Part shown: in pieces, positions 5,550 through 6,323 of the stretch
How the letters are laid out: each line of letters starts with the position of its first letter
Numbering within the stretch: the first letter of the stretch is position 1
Position numbers and translations under genes: made by a program
Source of the DNA: Elusimicrobiales bacterium
Lineage (GTDB): Bacteria; Elusimicrobiota; Elusimicrobia; Elusimicrobiales; UBA9959
DNA: 6,323 nt
Assembly: GCA_026416895.1 (NCBI GenBank)
Contig: JAOAEH010000033.1
Span: forward strand, 1-6,323
Reading direction: 5' to 3'
Notes under the pieces: model-generated
The model's database searches: none
Told to the model about the DNA's origin: nothing
The model's input: the letters and a program-made list of their open reading frames with translations, nothing else

Positions 5550-6323
5550 ATGAGGTTTTTGTTTTGCTTTATCTTTTTATATTTTTTATCTTTTTCGCTT
5601 TATTCAATAGAGATTTCCCTTGAAGAAAATCGTGCTGAAAGTGGCACTATAGGATATGTTGATATAAAAAAAATTTTTGATAGATTTGCATCTGAATCTA
5701 GACAAAGGTTTAGTAATGAGATTAAGAAAAGGCAAGATGAGGTTGAACTAATAAAAAAAGAGCTTTTTCAAGTTAAGGCATTAAAAGAGAAATTAATATG
5801 GGAGTACGAAATTGCAAAGGTTTATGAAGATTTTAAATCAAAAATTCAATTGAATTCATCAACAAATATATCTTCTATCTCATCTCAAGATGTAGTTTTA
5901 TCTACTGTGTCTTCTATATTTGAAACTACGATGACAGTTTCAAATGATTTAGTTAAATCTTCATTTCTTTCAGAGGACTCTCATAATAAAGAAACAGAGC
6001 CATATATAACTATGCCAGGTGTTGGAAAAGTTCCAATATCAATGTTTAAATTTTCATTTTCATCTTCTACAGCATTAATTGAATCAGAGATAAAAAGACT
6101 TGATAAAAATATTTTAGAACTTGAAAAAAAGATTTTGGAATTAAAAGATAAATATAATGCAGAAATTGCTGCTGAAGTAGAGAAAGAAAATATATCTGTT
6201 TTTAAGAGAATTTATAAAGCAATAGAAGAGGTAGCGAGACAAGAAGGAATAAGTGTTGTAATTGATAAAAGAAATATTCTTTTTGGTGTAAAAAATATAG
6301 ATTTAACTGATAAAGTTATTGAA
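5550..6323 (+). CDS. OmpH/Skp-family periplasmic chaperone (3' end outside window)
   Basis: The reading frame is open for 258 residues and runs off the right edge. Residues 1-19 form a signal peptide (MRFLF start, hydrophobic core to about 17, cleavage likely near LYS-IE), so the product should be exported. IGYVDIKKIFDRF (34-46) matches the first strand of the OmpH/Skp fold. A charged helix with coiled-coil character (about 48-100) and a second one (about 175-232) fit the two arms of the Skp tentacle. EGISVVIDKRNILFGVKNIDLTDKVIE (232-258) matches the C-terminal strand pair that closes the body of the fold. Skp-type proteins hold unfolded outer-membrane proteins in the periplasm. Odd here is a Ser/Thr-rich stretch of about 70 residues between the arms (about 101-172); Skp itself is only about 160 residues. 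The start is fixed by an in-frame TAG at 5544; no clear ribosome site precedes it. Unlike in many diderms, the gene is not next to a visible bamA. Confidence 0.82.
   Translation, partial: MRFLFCFIFLYFLSFSLYSIEISLEENRAESGTIGYVDIKKIFDRFASESRQRFSNEIKKRQDEVELIKKELFQVKALKEKLIWEYEIAKVYEDFKSKIQLNSSTNISSISSQDVVLSTVSSIFETTMTVSNDLVKSSFLSEDSHNKETEPYITMPGVGKVPISMFKFSFSSSTALIESEIKRLDKNILELEKKILELKDKYNAEIAAEVEKENISVFKRIYKAIEEVARQEGISVVIDKRNILFGVKNIDLTDKVIE

Overview
This is a compact, AT-rich, all-plus-strand bacterial window. It holds the 3' end of an unidentified gene, then a phosphotransferase (PTS) gene run: mannose-family EIIC, mannose-family EIID, HPr and Enzyme I. After these come the translation GTPase gene lepA, a tRNA-Ser(UGA) gene, and the 5' part of a gene for a periplasmic OmpH/Skp-family chaperone that runs off the right edge. 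Bases 1-19 are not genomic. They match exactly the 19-base Tn5/Nextera mosaic-end adapter, so the left edge is the end of an assembled contig with untrimmed library sequence.

The first five complete protein genes are packed with overlaps or gaps of 2-4 bases. The upstream ORF overlaps EIIC by 1 base, EIIC overlaps EIID by 8, and ptsI overlaps lepA by 14. The gaps are 4 bases between EIID and ptsH and 2 between ptsH and ptsI. This looks like one transcript with translational coupling. In the expected flow, PEP phosphorylates Enzyme I (His192), which phosphorylates HPr (His15). HPr would then phosphorylate cytoplasmic EIIA/EIIB components, which work with the EIIC/EIID membrane pair. EIIA and EIIB are not in the window and would be expected to the left or elsewhere. 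HPr also keeps Ser46, the site used by HPr kinase, so the system may have a regulatory role as well as transport. The sugar cannot be told from sequence.

After lepA the layout loosens. A 51-base gap contains a TATAAT box before the tRNA. A 120-base gap follows the tRNA, and then comes the OmpH/Skp-like gene. That protein has a signal peptide and a Ser-rich insert of about 70 residues between its two predicted helical arms.

The organism is a diderm, since OmpH/Skp proteins work in the periplasm of outer-membrane bacteria, and its genome is very AT-rich. The phylum cannot be fixed from this window; AT-rich Elusimicrobia, Spirochaetes, Deferribacteres or delta-proteobacteria-like lineages would all be compatible. 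Most of the window is ordinary housekeeping sequence, and I see no convincing undescribed system. The observations most worth a second look are the adapter, the PTS composition and the OmpH insert.
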